Shown here: piece after piece, positions 26,932 to 36,559 of the stretch
Position numbering within the stretch: position 1 is the stretch's first letter
How the letters are laid out: the number at the start of each line of letters is the position of its first letter
NCBI GenBank assembly: GCA_965277025.1
Contig: OZ255706.1
Span: forward strand, 1,240,001-1,304,000
Length of the DNA stretch: 64,000 bases
DNA from: Methylomarinum sp965277025
GTDB lineage: Bacteria > Pseudomonadota > Gammaproteobacteria > Methylococcales > Methylomonadaceae
Reading direction: 5' to 3'
Made by a program: the position numbers and the translations under genes
Notes under the pieces: generated by a model
Databases searched by the model: none
Told to the model about the DNA's origin: nothing
Seen by the model: the letters and a program-made list of their open reading frames with translations, nothing else

Positions 26932-28767
26932 ATGTATAAACGTTATTCGGTTAAAGATCCTTTACAGGAAAACCGAATTTTTCTGAATCGAGTGGTCATT
27001 ATTTTCAGCTTTATTATTTTGCTGACCATAGGTTTGATTGTTCGGTTGGTTTATTTGCAAGTTGTTGGCCATGAGCATTATGCGACACTGGCCAAAGATA
27101 ATCGCATCAAAGTCGTTTCCTTACCACCTACCCGAGGCATAATTTATGACCGGAAAGGGCGAGTTTTAGCGGAAAATATTCCCTCCTACAGTCTTGAGTT
27201 GATTCCCGAGCAAGTCAAAAACCTGGATGAAACGCTACTGCGGCTGACCAGGTTGCTGAATATCAGTAAAGAAAAAATTGAACGTTTCCATAAACTTCGA
27301 AAACGCAGTAAATCTTTCAGTAGCGTACCTTTGTTGTTAAGGATGAGTGATGATGAAGTGGCGCGTTTCGCCACCGTTAGGCCTTTCTTTCCTGGCGTGG
27401 ATATTCATGCCAGGTTGGTTCGGCATTATCCCTATAGTGAACTGACGGCACATGTCGTTGGCTATGTTGGCAGGATTAATGAGCGCGAACTAAAACGTCT
27501 GCCGGTCGCTGAATACCGGGGTACCCATCATATTGGTAAAACCGGTATTGAAAAAGCCTATGAGGCGCAATTACATGGCAATGCGGGCTACGCCGAAATT
27601 GAAACCAATGCGCAGGGACGGGAAGTCAAGACAGTGGCCGCTGTCGACCCGTTGCCTAGCGCGAATATATTTTTAACGCTGGATATTGATCTGCAAAAAA
27701 TTGCCTACGATGCGTTTAATGATCATAATGGAGCGGCCGTCGCCATTGATATTCCAACAGGGGAAGTGTTGGTGCTGGCCAGCAGGCCTGGTTTTGACCC
27801 TAATCCTTTCGTTTATGGCATTAGCAGCAAGGCTTACAATGCCTTGCAAAAGTCCCCGGATCAGCCCTTGTTTGATCGAGTTTTACGCGGCCAATACCCA
27901 CCCGGCTCAACGATAAAGCCTTTTATTGGTTTAGCTGGACTGGAATATAAAGTTACTGATTTCAAACATAAACTGTTTTGTCCTGGCTTTTATAAATTGC
28001 CCAACGTCAATCATCGATACCGGGATTGGAACGCCTGGGGGCATGGCTGGGTCGATATGGATATTGCCATTACTCAATCTTGTGATGTTTATTTCTATGA
28101 TTTAGCCTTGGCGTTAGGCATTGACCGGATTCATGAGTTTCTATCACAATTTGGTTTTGGCCAAAAAACCGGTATTGACCTGGTTGGTGAACGGTCAGGT
28201 CTATTGCCTTCACGAGAATGGAAACGTCGTCGCCGTCGCCAGCCTTGGTATCCGGGTGAAACTTTAATCGTCGGTATTGGTCAGGGGTTTATGCAGGTAA
28301 CTCCATTACAATTAGCCAGAGCGATAGCGACACTTGCGAACCGAGGAAAGGTTGTGACACCTTTTCTGGCGAAAAAAATTCAAACAGGAAATGACGTGAT
28401 TGAAGGAGGAGAAAAAGATGGTGAGCAAATTCCTCTGAATCCTGTCAATCTGGATAATATAATTTCGGCCATGACCCATGTTATACATGGCCCGCGAGGA
28501 ACGGCCAGGCGATTGGCCAAAGGCATCGATTATCATATTGCCGGTAAAACCGGGACTGCGCAGGTATTTACTGTCAAACAGGAAGAAAAATACAATGAAA
28601 AAGATGTGGCGAAGAAATTAAGAGACCATGCCTTGTTTATCGCTTTTGCACCCGTGGAAGCACCTAAAATAGCCGTTGCCGTCATTGTTGAAAATGGTGG
28701 TCATGGCGGCTCGGTAGCCGCGCCCATTGCCGGTAATATAATTCGCCAATATCTAGCCAATAGATGA
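26932..28767 (+). CDS. mrdA: Penicillin-binding protein 2 (elongation transpeptidase)
   Basis: 611 residues. A membrane anchor at ~22-43 is followed by the pedestal domain (VSLPPTRGIIYDRKGRVLAE). The transpeptidase has nucleophile Ser in PPGSTIKPFIGLAGLE (about residue 324), SCD in TQSCDVYFYDLA, and KTG in AGKTGTAQVF (about residue 538). It crosslinks peptidoglycan during elongation with RodA. Its last codons overlap rodA (ATGA). It is complete. Confidence 0.96.
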   Translation: MYKRYSVKDPLQENRIFLNRVVIIFSFIILLTIGLIVRLVYLQVVGHEHYATLAKDNRIKVVSLPPTRGIIYDRKGRVLAENIPSYSLELIPEQVKNLDETLLRLTRLLNISKEKIERFHKLRKRSKSFSSVPLLLRMSDDEVARFATVRPFFPGVDIHARLVRHYPYSELTAHVVGYVGRINERELKRLPVAEYRGTHHIGKTGIEKAYEAQLHGNAGYAEIETNAQGREVKTVAAVDPLPSANIFLTLDIDLQKIAYDAFNDHNGAAVAIDIPTGEVLVLASRPGFDPNPFVYGISSKAYNALQKSPDQPLFDRVLRGQYPPGSTIKPFIGLAGLEYKVTDFKHKLFCPGFYKLPNVNHRYRDWNAWGHGWVDMDIAITQSCDVYFYDLALALGIDRIHEFLSQFGFGQKTGIDLVGERSGLLPSREWKRRRRRQPWYPGETLIVGIGQGFMQVTPLQLARAIATLANRGKVVTPFLAKKIQTGNDVIEGGEKDGEQIPLNPVNLDNIISAMTHVIHGPRGTARRLAKGIDYHIAGKTGTAQVFTVKQEEKYNEKDVAKKLRDHALFIAFAPVEAPKIAVAVIVENGGHGGSVAAPIAGNIIRQYLANR

Positions 28768-29897
28768 TGAAAACCGAAACGCGCGAAGAACAATTTCAGC
28801 AGCGAAGCTTGTTAGGCGATTTGTTGCGTTCATTACATATCGATATTCCGTTGATATTGGGCCTGTTGCTGATCAGTCTGCTAAGTCTGGTGGTTTTATA
28901 TAGCGCCAGTGGACAAGACAGTGCTGTCTTGATCCGGCAAATCATCAGAATGGGGCTGGCCTTTGCAGTAATGATTATATTGGCTCATGTAGACCCACGA
29001 CAATTTAAACGCTTTTCTGTCGTACTGTTCAGTATTGGCGTTGCATTGCTGGTCGCGGTTTTGGTGATCGGGCTGGTTGGGAAAGGCGCCCAGCGCTGGC
29101 TGAATCTGGGATTTATGCGTTTTCAACCTTCGGAAATGATAAAACTCACCATGCCGATGATGATTGCCTGGTATCTTTCCGATGTCCCATTACCCCCGAA
29201 TAAACGACAATTATTGATAGCAGGGCTGCTGATTTTGGTTCCTACTTTGTTAATTGCCAAACAGCCTGATTTGGGTACATCGTTGTTAGTGGCCAGTTCT
29301 GGGGCGGCAGTATTGTTTTTTGCTGGTCTGTCCTGGCGGTTTATGTTGAGTGCAACCGCCGTTCTGGCGGCGCTAACGCCTGTTCTTTGGCATTTTATGC
29401 GGGAATATCAGCGCGCCCGGGTATTGACTTTTCTGCATCCAGAGGCTGATCCAATGGGCAAAGGTTATCATATTATCCAGTCGAAAATCGCTATCGGCTC
29501 AGGCGGGGTCGACGGAAAAGGGTGGCTGGGCAGCACACAATCGAAACTGGATTTTTTGCCGGAAAGTTCCACTGATTTTATTTTTGCCGTTTTTGCCGAA
29601 GAATTTGGTCTGTTTGGCTGTGTAGGATTGTTAATTCTCTATTTGTTGATTATTGGTCGATGTTTTTACATCGCTGTCGAAGCACAAGATACCTATTCAC
29701 GGCTATTGGCAGGTAGTTTAAGCTTTACTTTCTTTGTCTATGTTTTTGTTAATATTGGCATGGTAATTGGTATTTTACCGGTTGTAGGCGTACCGTTACC
29801 GTTGATTAGTTATGGCGGCACCTCCATGGTTACGTTAATGGCCGGTTTTGGTATTTTGATGTCAATTCACACTCACCGAAAATTTTTACCCACCTGA
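28764..29897 (+). CDS. rodA: Peptidoglycan glycosyltransferase RodA (SEDS)
   Basis: 377 residues with about ten membrane helices. SEDS landmarks are QRWLNLGFMRFQPSEMIKL, the Asp-containing AKQPDLGTSLLVASSG, GSGGVDGKGWLGSTQ and FLPESSTDFIFAVFAEEFG, then PLPLISYGGTSMV near the end. It polymerises lipid II in complex with PBP2. It starts inside the stop of mrdA; ATG at 28764 or 28767 could serve. Confidence 0.96.
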   Translation: MMKTETREEQFQQRSLLGDLLRSLHIDIPLILGLLLISLLSLVVLYSASGQDSAVLIRQIIRMGLAFAVMIILAHVDPRQFKRFSVVLFSIGVALLVAVLVIGLVGKGAQRWLNLGFMRFQPSEMIKLTMPMMIAWYLSDVPLPPNKRQLLIAGLLILVPTLLIAKQPDLGTSLLVASSGAAVLFFAGLSWRFMLSATAVLAALTPVLWHFMREYQRARVLTFLHPEADPMGKGYHIIQSKIAIGSGGVDGKGWLGSTQSKLDFLPESSTDFIFAVFAEEFGLFGCVGLLILYLLIIGRCFYIAVEAQDTYSRLLAGSLSFTFFVYVFVNIGMVIGILPVVGVPLPLISYGGTSMVTLMAGFGILMSIHTHRKFLPT

Positions 29898-29899
29898 TT

Positions 29900-30895
29900 A
29901 TGATGAAAATGAAATTCTGGCAAATCTTCTGCCTTAGCCTGATGATGAATATGGCACAGGCTGCCACGGTCGATGTATCTGAGCAAACGAATACATTTAT
30001 CGACATGATGGTCGAAAAACATCATTTTGAGCGGGCTGAATTGGAAACATTGTTCAAGCAAGTCGAAATCAAAGACAAGATTTTACAAGCGATTTCCCGG
30101 CCAGCGGAAGGAATGCCCTGGTATAAATATCGTAAGATCTTTTTACAACCTCCCCGAATAGCGGGTGGCGTTGAGTTTTGGCGAACACATAAAGAGGTTT
30201 TGCAAGAGGTAGAGAAGCAATATGGAGTACCGCCGGAAATTATCACTGCGATAATCGGCGTGGAAACTTTATATGGACAAAGAACCGGAGGTTATCGCGT
30301 TATTGATGCACTGGCGACGCTTGGCTTTGCTTATCCTAAACGCAGCAAGTTCTTTTTATCGGAGTTGGAAAATTTTCTCTTATTGACGCAGCAGGAAAAA
30401 GTAGACCCTTTAAAACCATTAGGGTCTTATGCTGGCGCGATGGGAATGCCGCAATTTATGCCCAGTAGTTATTTGAGTTATGCGGCTGATTTTGAACAAG
30501 ATGGCAAACGAGATATCTGGGACAACCCTGCCGATGTTATCGCCAGTGTGGCCAATTATTTCGCCAGACATCATTGGCAGGCGGGTGGCAGTATTGTTGT
30601 TCCCGTAGTGGCTGAAGGCGATAATTGGAGAAAATTGACTAAAAGCGGATTAAAGCCGGATCATACTGTTGCCGATTTAAAAAAGCATGATGTTTATGTG
30701 CCTGATTCTCTAGCCGGGCAAACGCCGGTAAAATTGCTAAGCTTTGAACAAGCAAACGGTGATAACTTGTGGGCTAGCTTAAATAATTTTTATGTCATCA
30801 CCCGTTATAATCACAGCCCTTTATATGCGATGGCCGTTTATCAGTTAAGCCAGGCGATCAAAGATCAATATATGGCTGAACAACAAGCAAAATAG
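29900..30895 (+). CDS. mltB: Membrane-bound lytic murein transglycosylase B
   Basis: 331 residues. A signal peptide (MKFWQIFCLSLMMNMAQAA) lacks a lipobox Cys, so a soluble periplasmic form is likely. The catalytic Glu is in IIGVETLYGQRTGGYRVIDA, the SltB/MltB signature. SYAGAMGMPQFMPSSYL and DIWDNPADVIASVANYF complete the fold. It cleaves glycan strands to make 1,6-anhydro ends. It is two bases after rodA in the elongation cluster. Confidence 0.95.
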   Translation: MMKMKFWQIFCLSLMMNMAQAATVDVSEQTNTFIDMMVEKHHFERAELETLFKQVEIKDKILQAISRPAEGMPWYKYRKIFLQPPRIAGGVEFWRTHKEVLQEVEKQYGVPPEIITAIIGVETLYGQRTGGYRVIDALATLGFAYPKRSKFFLSELENFLLLTQQEKVDPLKPLGSYAGAMGMPQFMPSSYLSYAADFEQDGKRDIWDNPADVIASVANYFARHHWQAGGSIVVPVVAEGDNWRKLTKSGLKPDHTVADLKKHDVYVPDSLAGQTPVKLLSFEQANGDNLWASLNNFYVITRYNHSPLYAMAVYQLSQAIKDQYMAEQQAK

Positions 30896-30905
30896 AGAGG
30901 TCAAG

Positions 30906-31697
30906 ATGAACTACAAACTACTGTTGCTGATGCCTTTTGTCGTTTTGACAGGTTGTTCGATTGATCCATCTGTTGATGGCGCGCCAGAACAGGCAGCTGT
31001 CAATATTGCTGCAATTCCGGACGCTGTTCCTCGTCATGAACCAAGAACCCGTGCCGGCAATCCGAAAAGCTATGAGGTATTGGGCCAGCGCTATGTAACG
31101 TTAAAAAGCAGTAAAGGTTTTCGTCAGAAAGGTGTTGCCTCATGGTATGGCACAAAATTCCATGGACGAAAAACAGCCAATGGCGAAACCTATAACATGT
31201 ATGCAATGACTGCGGCACATAAAACCTTGCCGATTCCGAGTTATGTGCGGGTGACGAACCTGAATAATCAACGTAGCGTTATCGTCAGAATCAATGACCG
31301 GGGTCCTTTCCATGGCAATCGTATTATTGATTTGTCCTATGCGGCAGCCACAAAGCTGGGCATTACCCGGACAGGAACAGGCTATGTGGAAATAGAAGCC
31401 CTTGAACCAGGTCAGCAAATAAGCCGGAAAAGAAGGATTGCACCGCAAAATACAGTAAATGGTGGATTTTATTTGCAACTGGGTGCATTCAGGGAAAAAT
31501 TAAACGCCCAGCAATTACAACGAAAAGTCAGCCAGATATCAGCAGAAAAAACGGCGATACAAATGGCGCAACGTCCCATTGGGGTCGTCTATAAAGTTTT
31601 GCTGGGGCCGCTGCAGTCAGAAAGCCGCGCACAACAAATCAGTGAAAAACTACTGGCCATGGGAATTAAAGACATGACATTGGTGACAGCCGATTAA
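30906..31697 (+). CDS. rlpA: Septal ring lytic transglycosylase RlpA
   Basis: 263 residues. A lipoprotein signal ends in VVLTGCSID, so the protein should be anchored to the outer membrane. The double-psi beta-barrel shows GVASWYGTKFHGRKTANGE and VRINDRGPFHGNRIIDLSYA, with the conserved Asp. A C-terminal SPOR domain (GGFYLQLGAFREKLNAQQL) targets denuded glycan at the septum. AGAGGTCAAG precedes the ATG. It is the last gene of the cluster. Confidence 0.94.
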   Translation: MNYKLLLLMPFVVLTGCSIDPSVDGAPEQAAVNIAAIPDAVPRHEPRTRAGNPKSYEVLGQRYVTLKSSKGFRQKGVASWYGTKFHGRKTANGETYNMYAMTAAHKTLPIPSYVRVTNLNNQRSVIVRINDRGPFHGNRIIDLSYAAATKLGITRTGTGYVEIEALEPGQQISRKRRIAPQNTVNGGFYLQLGAFREKLNAQQLQRKVSQISAEKTAIQMAQRPIGVVYKVLLGPLQSESRAQQISEKLLAMGIKDMTLVTAD

Positions 31698-31794
31698 GTC
31701 GGTGTATCGGCCAGGACGGGTTCGCCTTCAGGCTATCCGCATTTTTTATCAGAGTTTTCGCCTTGCTTATTTGCCATTGCCGTACCATAAATAG

Positions 31795-31950
31795 TTTGTA
31801 ACTATTCAGCTAAGGAATCGCTGATTTATTCACGATTCTTTGCGGTGCAAGGATGCGCCGCCAAAATATATGACGACAAGTCATTGATTTTGCGAGCAAA
31901 GCGGAAATCGCATTTCTGTTCAGCGCTTCCCCGATAGAGACGTTACAAAC
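31795..31950 (+). repeat. Dispersed intergenic repeat, copy R2
   Basis: This copy matches the minus-strand reading of R1 closely: AAGGAATCGCTGATTTATTC, then GCAAGGATGCGCCGCCAAAAT, then GAGCAAAGCGGAAATCGCAT. It fills most of the 333-bp gap between rlpA and dacA. The remainder of the gap (31698-31794, 31951-32030) shows no gene and should contain the dacA promoter. Confidence 0.7.
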
Positions 31951-32030
31951 TATTTATGACAAGGCTGGGTTAAGCAAACCATTATCCGGACATGATACAA
32001 TCTACGTCCTTGATTTCAATACATACATCA

Positions 32031-33188
32031 ATGAAAAAATATCTGAATTTCTGTTTTCAAAGTATCGTTGCTTTTTTACTGATTTGTCAGTTGACTGCAG
32101 TAAACGCCGCTAATATTCTGATTCCTCCCGCGCCAAATATTGCCGCCAGCAGTTATATTCTGATGGATTTTGACAGTGGCAAAGTATTGGCGGAAAAGGA
32201 TGCGGACAAGCCGCTGCCCCCCGCAAGTCTGACTAAATTAATGACGGTTTATGTCGTTTTCAGGGAACTGGATAGTGGTCATTTAACGCTGGATGAAAAA
32301 GTCACAGTCAGCAAAAAAGCCTGGCGAACACCTGGGTCAAGAATGTTTATTGAAGTAGGCAAACAGGTTTCGGTGGAATATTTGCTAAAAGGTGTGATTA
32401 TCCAGTCTGGAAATGATGCCAGCGTGGCATTGGCCGAGCATGTGGCGGGTAATGAATCAACCTTTGCCGCTTTGATGAATCAAAATGCCGAGCGCTTGGG
32501 CATGCCGAACACCCAGTTCAAAAATAGCACTGGACTGCCAGAAGAAGGTCATTATACGACGGCGCATGATCTGGCCATTCTGGCCCAGGCGATTATTAAG
32601 GAATTCCCGCAATATTATAAATGGGATGCGCAAAAAGAATTTACCTACAACAATATTACCCAACATAATCGGAATAAATTACTGTGGCGCGATAAATCGG
32701 TGGATGGTTTGAAGACAGGACATACCGAAGAGGCTGGTTTTTGTTTGGTGGCATCAGCCAAACGCAATGATATGCGTTTGATTTCGGTGGTAATGGGCAC
32801 CGACAGCGAAAATGCCAGGGCGACAGAGAGCCTTGCTTTGTTGAATTACGGATTTCGTTTTTTTGAAACGCGCAAATTATATGATGGCCAAACGCCGATT
32901 GTCGAAATCCGTATCTATAAAGGTGATAGTAAAAAGCTGCAACTTGGTTTGGCGGAAGACTTGTATATCACTGTTCCCAGACGCAATATTCAGGATTTGA
33001 AGGCGGAAACCGTGGTGGATAAAATCATCATCGCGCCGGTTAAACAAAATGAAGAGAAAGGGGTGTTACGAGTTACGTTGCTTGATCAGGAGGTGACCAG
33101 CAAACCGCTTATAGCATTGAATGAAGTCAAAAAAGGCAGTCTCTTTCAGCGCCTTTATGATGAAGCCCTGTTATTACTGGAGCGCTAA
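32031..33188 (+). CDS. dacA: D-alanyl-D-alanine carboxypeptidase (PBP5/6 type)
   Basis: 385 residues from MKKYLNFCFQSIVAFLL, which gives a good signal peptide ending VNAA; an upstream in-frame start is less likely. Active-site motifs are PPASLTKLMTVYV (SxxK), IIQSGNDASVALAEH (SxN) and DGLKTGHTEEAGFCL (KTG). The C-terminal PBP5_C beta domain and a short amphipathic anchor (LFQRLYDEALLLLE) follow. It trims the terminal D-Ala of stem peptides. Its stop overlaps the next gene's start. Confidence 0.95.
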   Translation: MKKYLNFCFQSIVAFLLICQLTAVNAANILIPPAPNIAASSYILMDFDSGKVLAEKDADKPLPPASLTKLMTVYVVFRELDSGHLTLDEKVTVSKKAWRTPGSRMFIEVGKQVSVEYLLKGVIIQSGNDASVALAEHVAGNESTFAALMNQNAERLGMPNTQFKNSTGLPEEGHYTTAHDLAILAQAIIKEFPQYYKWDAQKEFTYNNITQHNRNKLLWRDKSVDGLKTGHTEEAGFCLVASAKRNDMRLISVVMGTDSENARATESLALLNYGFRFFETRKLYDGQTPIVEIRIYKGDSKKLQLGLAEDLYITVPRRNIQDLKAETVVDKIIIAPVKQNEEKGVLRVTLLDQEVTSKPLIALNEVKKGSLFQRLYDEALLLLER

Positions 33189-34024
33189 TGGACAAAATCG
33201 TTTATCTGAATGGCGAGTACCTGCCTTTATCGAAGGCTAAAATTTCGGTACTGGACAGGGGGTTTTTATTTGGCGATGGTGTGTATGAAGTTATTCCGGT
33301 GTATTATGGCCATTTTTTCCGTTTTGCCGATCATTTGCAGCGCTTGAATAATAGTCTGCAAAATATTCGCTTGAGCCTGGATATTGATAATGACCAATGG
33401 GAAAAGATATTACGGCCTTTAGTGGTTGGGGATAACGATCAGTATATTTATTTGCAGATTACGCGAGGCGTGGCGCCTACTCGGGATCATGCTTTCCCTC
33501 AGAACGCAGAGCCGACTGTTTTCGCCATGTGTTCGGATATCAAGCCCTTTAACGAACGTGAAGCGGGCGTTAAGGCTTTGACGCTGGAAGACAGCCGCTG
33601 GGACTTGTGTCATGTCAAGGCGACGACACTGTTGGCCAATATTTTGTTGCGTCAGCAGGCGGTGGAGCAAAATTGTGCGGAAGCGATTTTGATAAAAAAT
33701 GGCTATATTACCGAAGGAGCGGCCAGTAATGTATTTGCTGTTATCGATGGTGTACTGGTGACGCCTGAAACCAGTGGTGAAATTTTACCTGGCATTACTC
33801 GCGAGGTGATTATTGAATTGGCCAGGAAAAATCAGATCGCCTGTCAGGAACGAGCAATTTCACTTGAAGAACTCAAGCAGGCCAGCGAAATCTGGCTGAC
33901 CAGTTCCACCCGGGAGATTCTGCCCGTCGTCGAGCTGGATGGTAAGCGGGTAGGCGAAGGAAAACCAGGACCGGTTTGGCATAAAATGCATCAACTTTTC
34001 CAACAGTACAAACAAACGCAATAA
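33188..34024 (+). CDS. dat: D-amino acid aminotransferase (class IV, PLP)
   Basis: 278 residues. DRGFLFGDGVYEVIPVY is the class IV opening. The PLP lysine is in CHVKATTLLANILLRQQA, and EGAASNVFAVIDGVLVTP binds the cofactor phosphate. The start overlaps the dacA stop by one base and the end overlaps ybeD, so this is one operon. Its position behind dacA fits D-alanine/D-glutamate supply or salvage for the wall, which is an inference; branched-chain or other substrates cannot be excluded. Confidence 0.88.
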   Translation: MDKIVYLNGEYLPLSKAKISVLDRGFLFGDGVYEVIPVYYGHFFRFADHLQRLNNSLQNIRLSLDIDNDQWEKILRPLVVGDNDQYIYLQITRGVAPTRDHAFPQNAEPTVFAMCSDIKPFNEREAGVKALTLEDSRWDLCHVKATTLLANILLRQQAVEQNCAEAILIKNGYITEGAASNVFAVIDGVLVTPETSGEILPGITREVIIELARKNQIACQERAISLEELKQASEIWLTSSTREILPVVELDGKRVGEGKPGPVWHKMHQLFQQYKQTQ

Positions 34025-34308
34025 TGAGTGAAGAAAGTCAGGATAAAACAGAAGAAACCCTGTTGACCTTTCCTTGTGAATTTCCGATCAAGGCGATGGG
34101 CAAGAGCAGTGATGACTTTGATGCCAAAGTGGTCGGCATTATTCGTCAGCATGTCGATGACATCAAGGAAGGGGCGGTGACGACCAATACCAGTAAAGGG
34201 GGGAAGTTCACTTCGGTGACGGTTGTGGTTGACGCACAAAGTAAAGAACAACTGGATAAAATATATCAGAGTCTGAATGACGATTCTGATGTGATGATGA
34301 CACTGTAG
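34024..34308 (+). CDS. ybeD: YbeD/UPF0250 (DUF493) family protein
   Basis: 94 residues with an ACT-like ferredoxin fold. LLTFPCEFPIKAMG and VTTNTSKGGKFTSVTVVV are the family landmarks. In E. coli ybeD likewise lies between dacA and lipB. A regulatory role in lipoylation has been proposed for the family but is not proven. It overlaps both neighbours by one base. Confidence 0.92.
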   Translation: MSEESQDKTEETLLTFPCEFPIKAMGKSSDDFDAKVVGIIRQHVDDIKEGAVTTNTSKGGKFTSVTVVVDAQSKEQLDKIYQSLNDDSDVMMTL

Positions 34309-34919
34309 TGCAGCATGCAACCGTAAAAAGACTGGGGCGTCAGGATTATACTGAAACCTGGCGTAACATGAAGGCATTTACCGAAGCAAGAACAGCGGAA
34401 ACTGATGATGAAATCTGGCTGGTCGAACATCCTTCGGTTTTTACCTTGGGGTTAAATGGCAAGCAAGAGCATTTGCTGCAAACGGGCTCGATCCCGGTGG
34501 TCAATACTGATCGCGGTGGTCAGGTGACTTACCACGGGCCTGGCCAGTTGGTGGTCTATATTTTGTTGAATATCAAACGATTGAACAAAGGTTCCCGGCA
34601 ACTGGTAACGATTCTGGAGCAGGCGATGATTAACACCTTGGCGCAATATGGTATAACTGCACAAGCCAAATCAGATGCACCTGGTGTCTATGTTGCGGAA
34701 AAAAAAATTGGTGCAGTGGGTTTGCGTATCAAAAACGGCTGTTGCTATCATGGTTTGAGTTTGAATAACGCCATGGATCTGACTCCATTTCAATATATCA
34801 ATCCTTGCGGCTATCCCGGGCTGGAAGTGACGCAAATACAAAATCTGGGTATCGATGTCAGCACCGAAGAGTTGGCTTTGCCAGTGATTACACAATTAAA
34901 TAAGGCAATCTACGCATGA
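34308..34919 (+). CDS. lipB: Octanoyl-ACP:protein octanoyltransferase
   Basis: 203 residues, starting with GTG that overlaps the ybeD stop (TAGTG). RGGQVTYHGPGQLVVYIL is the LipB signature, KIGAVGLRIKNGCCYHG holds the catalytic Lys, and INPCGYPGLEVTQ the Cys that carries the acyl intermediate. It transfers octanoate to lipoyl domains before LipA inserts sulfur. It overlaps lipA by four bases. Confidence 0.95.
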   Translation: MQHATVKRLGRQDYTETWRNMKAFTEARTAETDDEIWLVEHPSVFTLGLNGKQEHLLQTGSIPVVNTDRGGQVTYHGPGQLVVYILLNIKRLNKGSRQLVTILEQAMINTLAQYGITAQAKSDAPGVYVAEKKIGAVGLRIKNGCCYHGLSLNNAMDLTPFQYINPCGYPGLEVTQIQNLGIDVSTEELALPVITQLNKAIYA

Positions 34920-35887
34920 CCCATCCCCATCAAGCACCATCCCGCTTAACACCTGAGACACATCAACGTAATGCCGATAAACTGTCGCGTATTCCAATAA
35001 AAGTAGAAAAAACAGAAACTGTTTTACGCAAGCCCGAATGGATACGAATAAAAGTTCCGGCGGGAGACAAAGTGGCGCAAATCAAAAAGCGTTTGCGCGC
35101 CAATAGTCTGCATAGTGTTTGTGAAGAGGCGGCTTGTCCTAATCTGGGGGAATGCTTCAGTCATGGTACGGCGACATTCATGATCATGGGGGATTTATGT
35201 ACGCGCCGCTGTCCTTTTTGTGATGTGGCGCATGGCCGGCCACAAGCGTTGGATGCAGAGGAACCGGAAAATCTGGCCAAAACCATCAAACAAATGGAAT
35301 TGCGCTATGTGGTGATAACTTCAGTGAACCGTGATGATTTAAAAGATGGCGGAGCCAGTCATTTTGCTGCCTGTATAGCCGCTGTGCGCCAATTTTCACC
35401 AACAACGCGGGTAGAAATTCTGGCGCCGGATTTTCGTGGTCGCCAGCCGCTAGCCATTGAAATATTGCAACAACAACCCTGCGATGTATTCAATCATAAT
35501 TTGGAAACAGTACCCCGTTTATATAAAAAGGTTCGCCCCGGCGCCGATTATCAAGAGTCGTTGAATTTGTTAAAACAGGTCAAACAAAGTATGCCAAATG
35601 TTCCAACGAAATCAGGATTGATGGTTGGGGTAGGTGAAAGCGAAGCAGAAGTCATTCAGGTAATGAAAGATTTACTGGCGCATGGATGCTCCATGTTGAC
35701 CATAGGACAATATTTGCAGCCAAGTAAAGATCATTTGCCGGTTATGGAGTATATTCATCCGGATCAATTCGAACGCTATGCGGAAATGGCCAAACAACTT
35801 GGCTTTCAGCAAGTTGCCAGTGCACCCTTGGTGCGATCCTCCTACCATGCAGACTTGCAGGCTCAGGCGGTCGTAAATGTGAGCTGA
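34916..35887 (+). CDS. lipA: Lipoyl synthase
   Basis: 323 residues, radical SAM. The auxiliary cluster motif is CEEAACPNLGEC (C-x4-C-x5-C), the SAM cluster is CTRRCPFC, and the C-terminal RSSYHAD is also present. It inserts two sulfur atoms into octanoyl groups on pyruvate and 2-oxoglutarate dehydrogenases and the glycine cleavage H protein. It is last in the dacA-dat-ybeD-lipB-lipA operon and complete. Confidence 0.97.
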   Translation: MTHPHQAPSRLTPETHQRNADKLSRIPIKVEKTETVLRKPEWIRIKVPAGDKVAQIKKRLRANSLHSVCEEAACPNLGECFSHGTATFMIMGDLCTRRCPFCDVAHGRPQALDAEEPENLAKTIKQMELRYVVITSVNRDDLKDGGASHFAACIAAVRQFSPTTRVEILAPDFRGRQPLAIEILQQQPCDVFNHNLETVPRLYKKVRPGADYQESLNLLKQVKQSMPNVPTKSGLMVGVGESEAEVIQVMKDLLAHGCSMLTIGQYLQPSKDHLPVMEYIHPDQFERYAEMAKQLGFQQVASAPLVRSSYHADLQAQAVVNVS

Positions 35888-36022
35888 TTCTCTTTTTGAG
35901 TTTTGCGGTTCAAATTTCGTCGAATACTTCACATTCCCTATTGCCGAAACGGACTTGGTTCAATTTTTTCCATTTTCCAAAGCACTATTCTGACACTGTA
36001 GTTTTTTACAGGAGATCAGAAA

Positions 36023-36301
36023 ATGTGCGGAAAAATGGGGCATGATGAAGTTGATTCAATGCAAAATATGATGGCGATGTCTGCTTATTTTGTTATAGCA
36101 GATGCACTGGATGTTGATGCCATGGAATTAGATGGCGAACATGATACGGATAAAGATTTCCAGTTGACTGAAGCGGATCGGAAGTTATTGTCAGAATCAA
36201 TCAGTGATATGTTTAATGGGCTGGAGCTGGATTTTTCTCAGATCCATCAAGTGAAAGATATAATTGATCAAGTTGTCAAAGAATCAGAAGTTATGCATTG
36301 A
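36023..36301 (+). CDS. Small acidic protein of unknown function
   Basis: 92 residues with CAGGAGATCAG before the ATG. It is very acidic and Met-rich (SMQNMMAMSAYFVIADALDV, then MELDGEHDTDKDFQLTE), with a helical tail (LSESISDMFNGLELDFSQIH). It has two His and one Cys near the N-terminus. I do not recognise a family. It stands alone between lipA and the amtB region and is followed by a strong hairpin terminator, which supports it being a transcribed gene. Confidence 0.65.
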   Translation: MCGKMGHDEVDSMQNMMAMSAYFVIADALDVDAMELDGEHDTDKDFQLTEADRKLLSESISDMFNGLELDFSQIHQVKDIIDQVVKESEVMH

Positions 36302-36358
36302 TCGCTTGATAAATCCACTCCCTCCCCCTCTTGTGGATTTGCAACGTGATTGATCAGT

Positions 36359-36392
36359 AAAAAAGGCTGTCAAATATTGACAGCCTTTTTTT
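36359..36392 (+). terminator. Rho-independent terminator after the small acidic gene
   Basis: An 11-bp stem AAGGCTGTCAA/TTGACAGCCTT is flanked by an A-run and a T7 run, so it can act on either strand. Confidence 0.85.
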
Positions 36393-36401
36393 ACTTAAGT
36401 G

Positions 36402-36540
36402 ATCACTTATTTATCCAGGATTTACATGACACAAGGATTTGCCGTCAAAATCAATAGCACCAAACTGTTGATTTTGTGAGCAAAGCGCAAGTTTTGCAAC
36501 GCTTTGCGTTCACTGACAGCAGGAATGATTTATCCAGCAT
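36402..36540 (+). repeat. Dispersed intergenic repeat, copy R3
   Basis: Shares GCCGTCAAAATC, TGTTGATTTTGTGAGCAAAG and GATTTATCC with the other copies, and lies between the terminator and the amtB stop. It is more diverged than R1 and R2 (GCGCAAGTTTTGC replaces GCGGAAATCGC), but the internal stem is kept. Confidence 0.6.
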
Positions 36541-36559
36541 TTCCTTGGTATAGACAGCT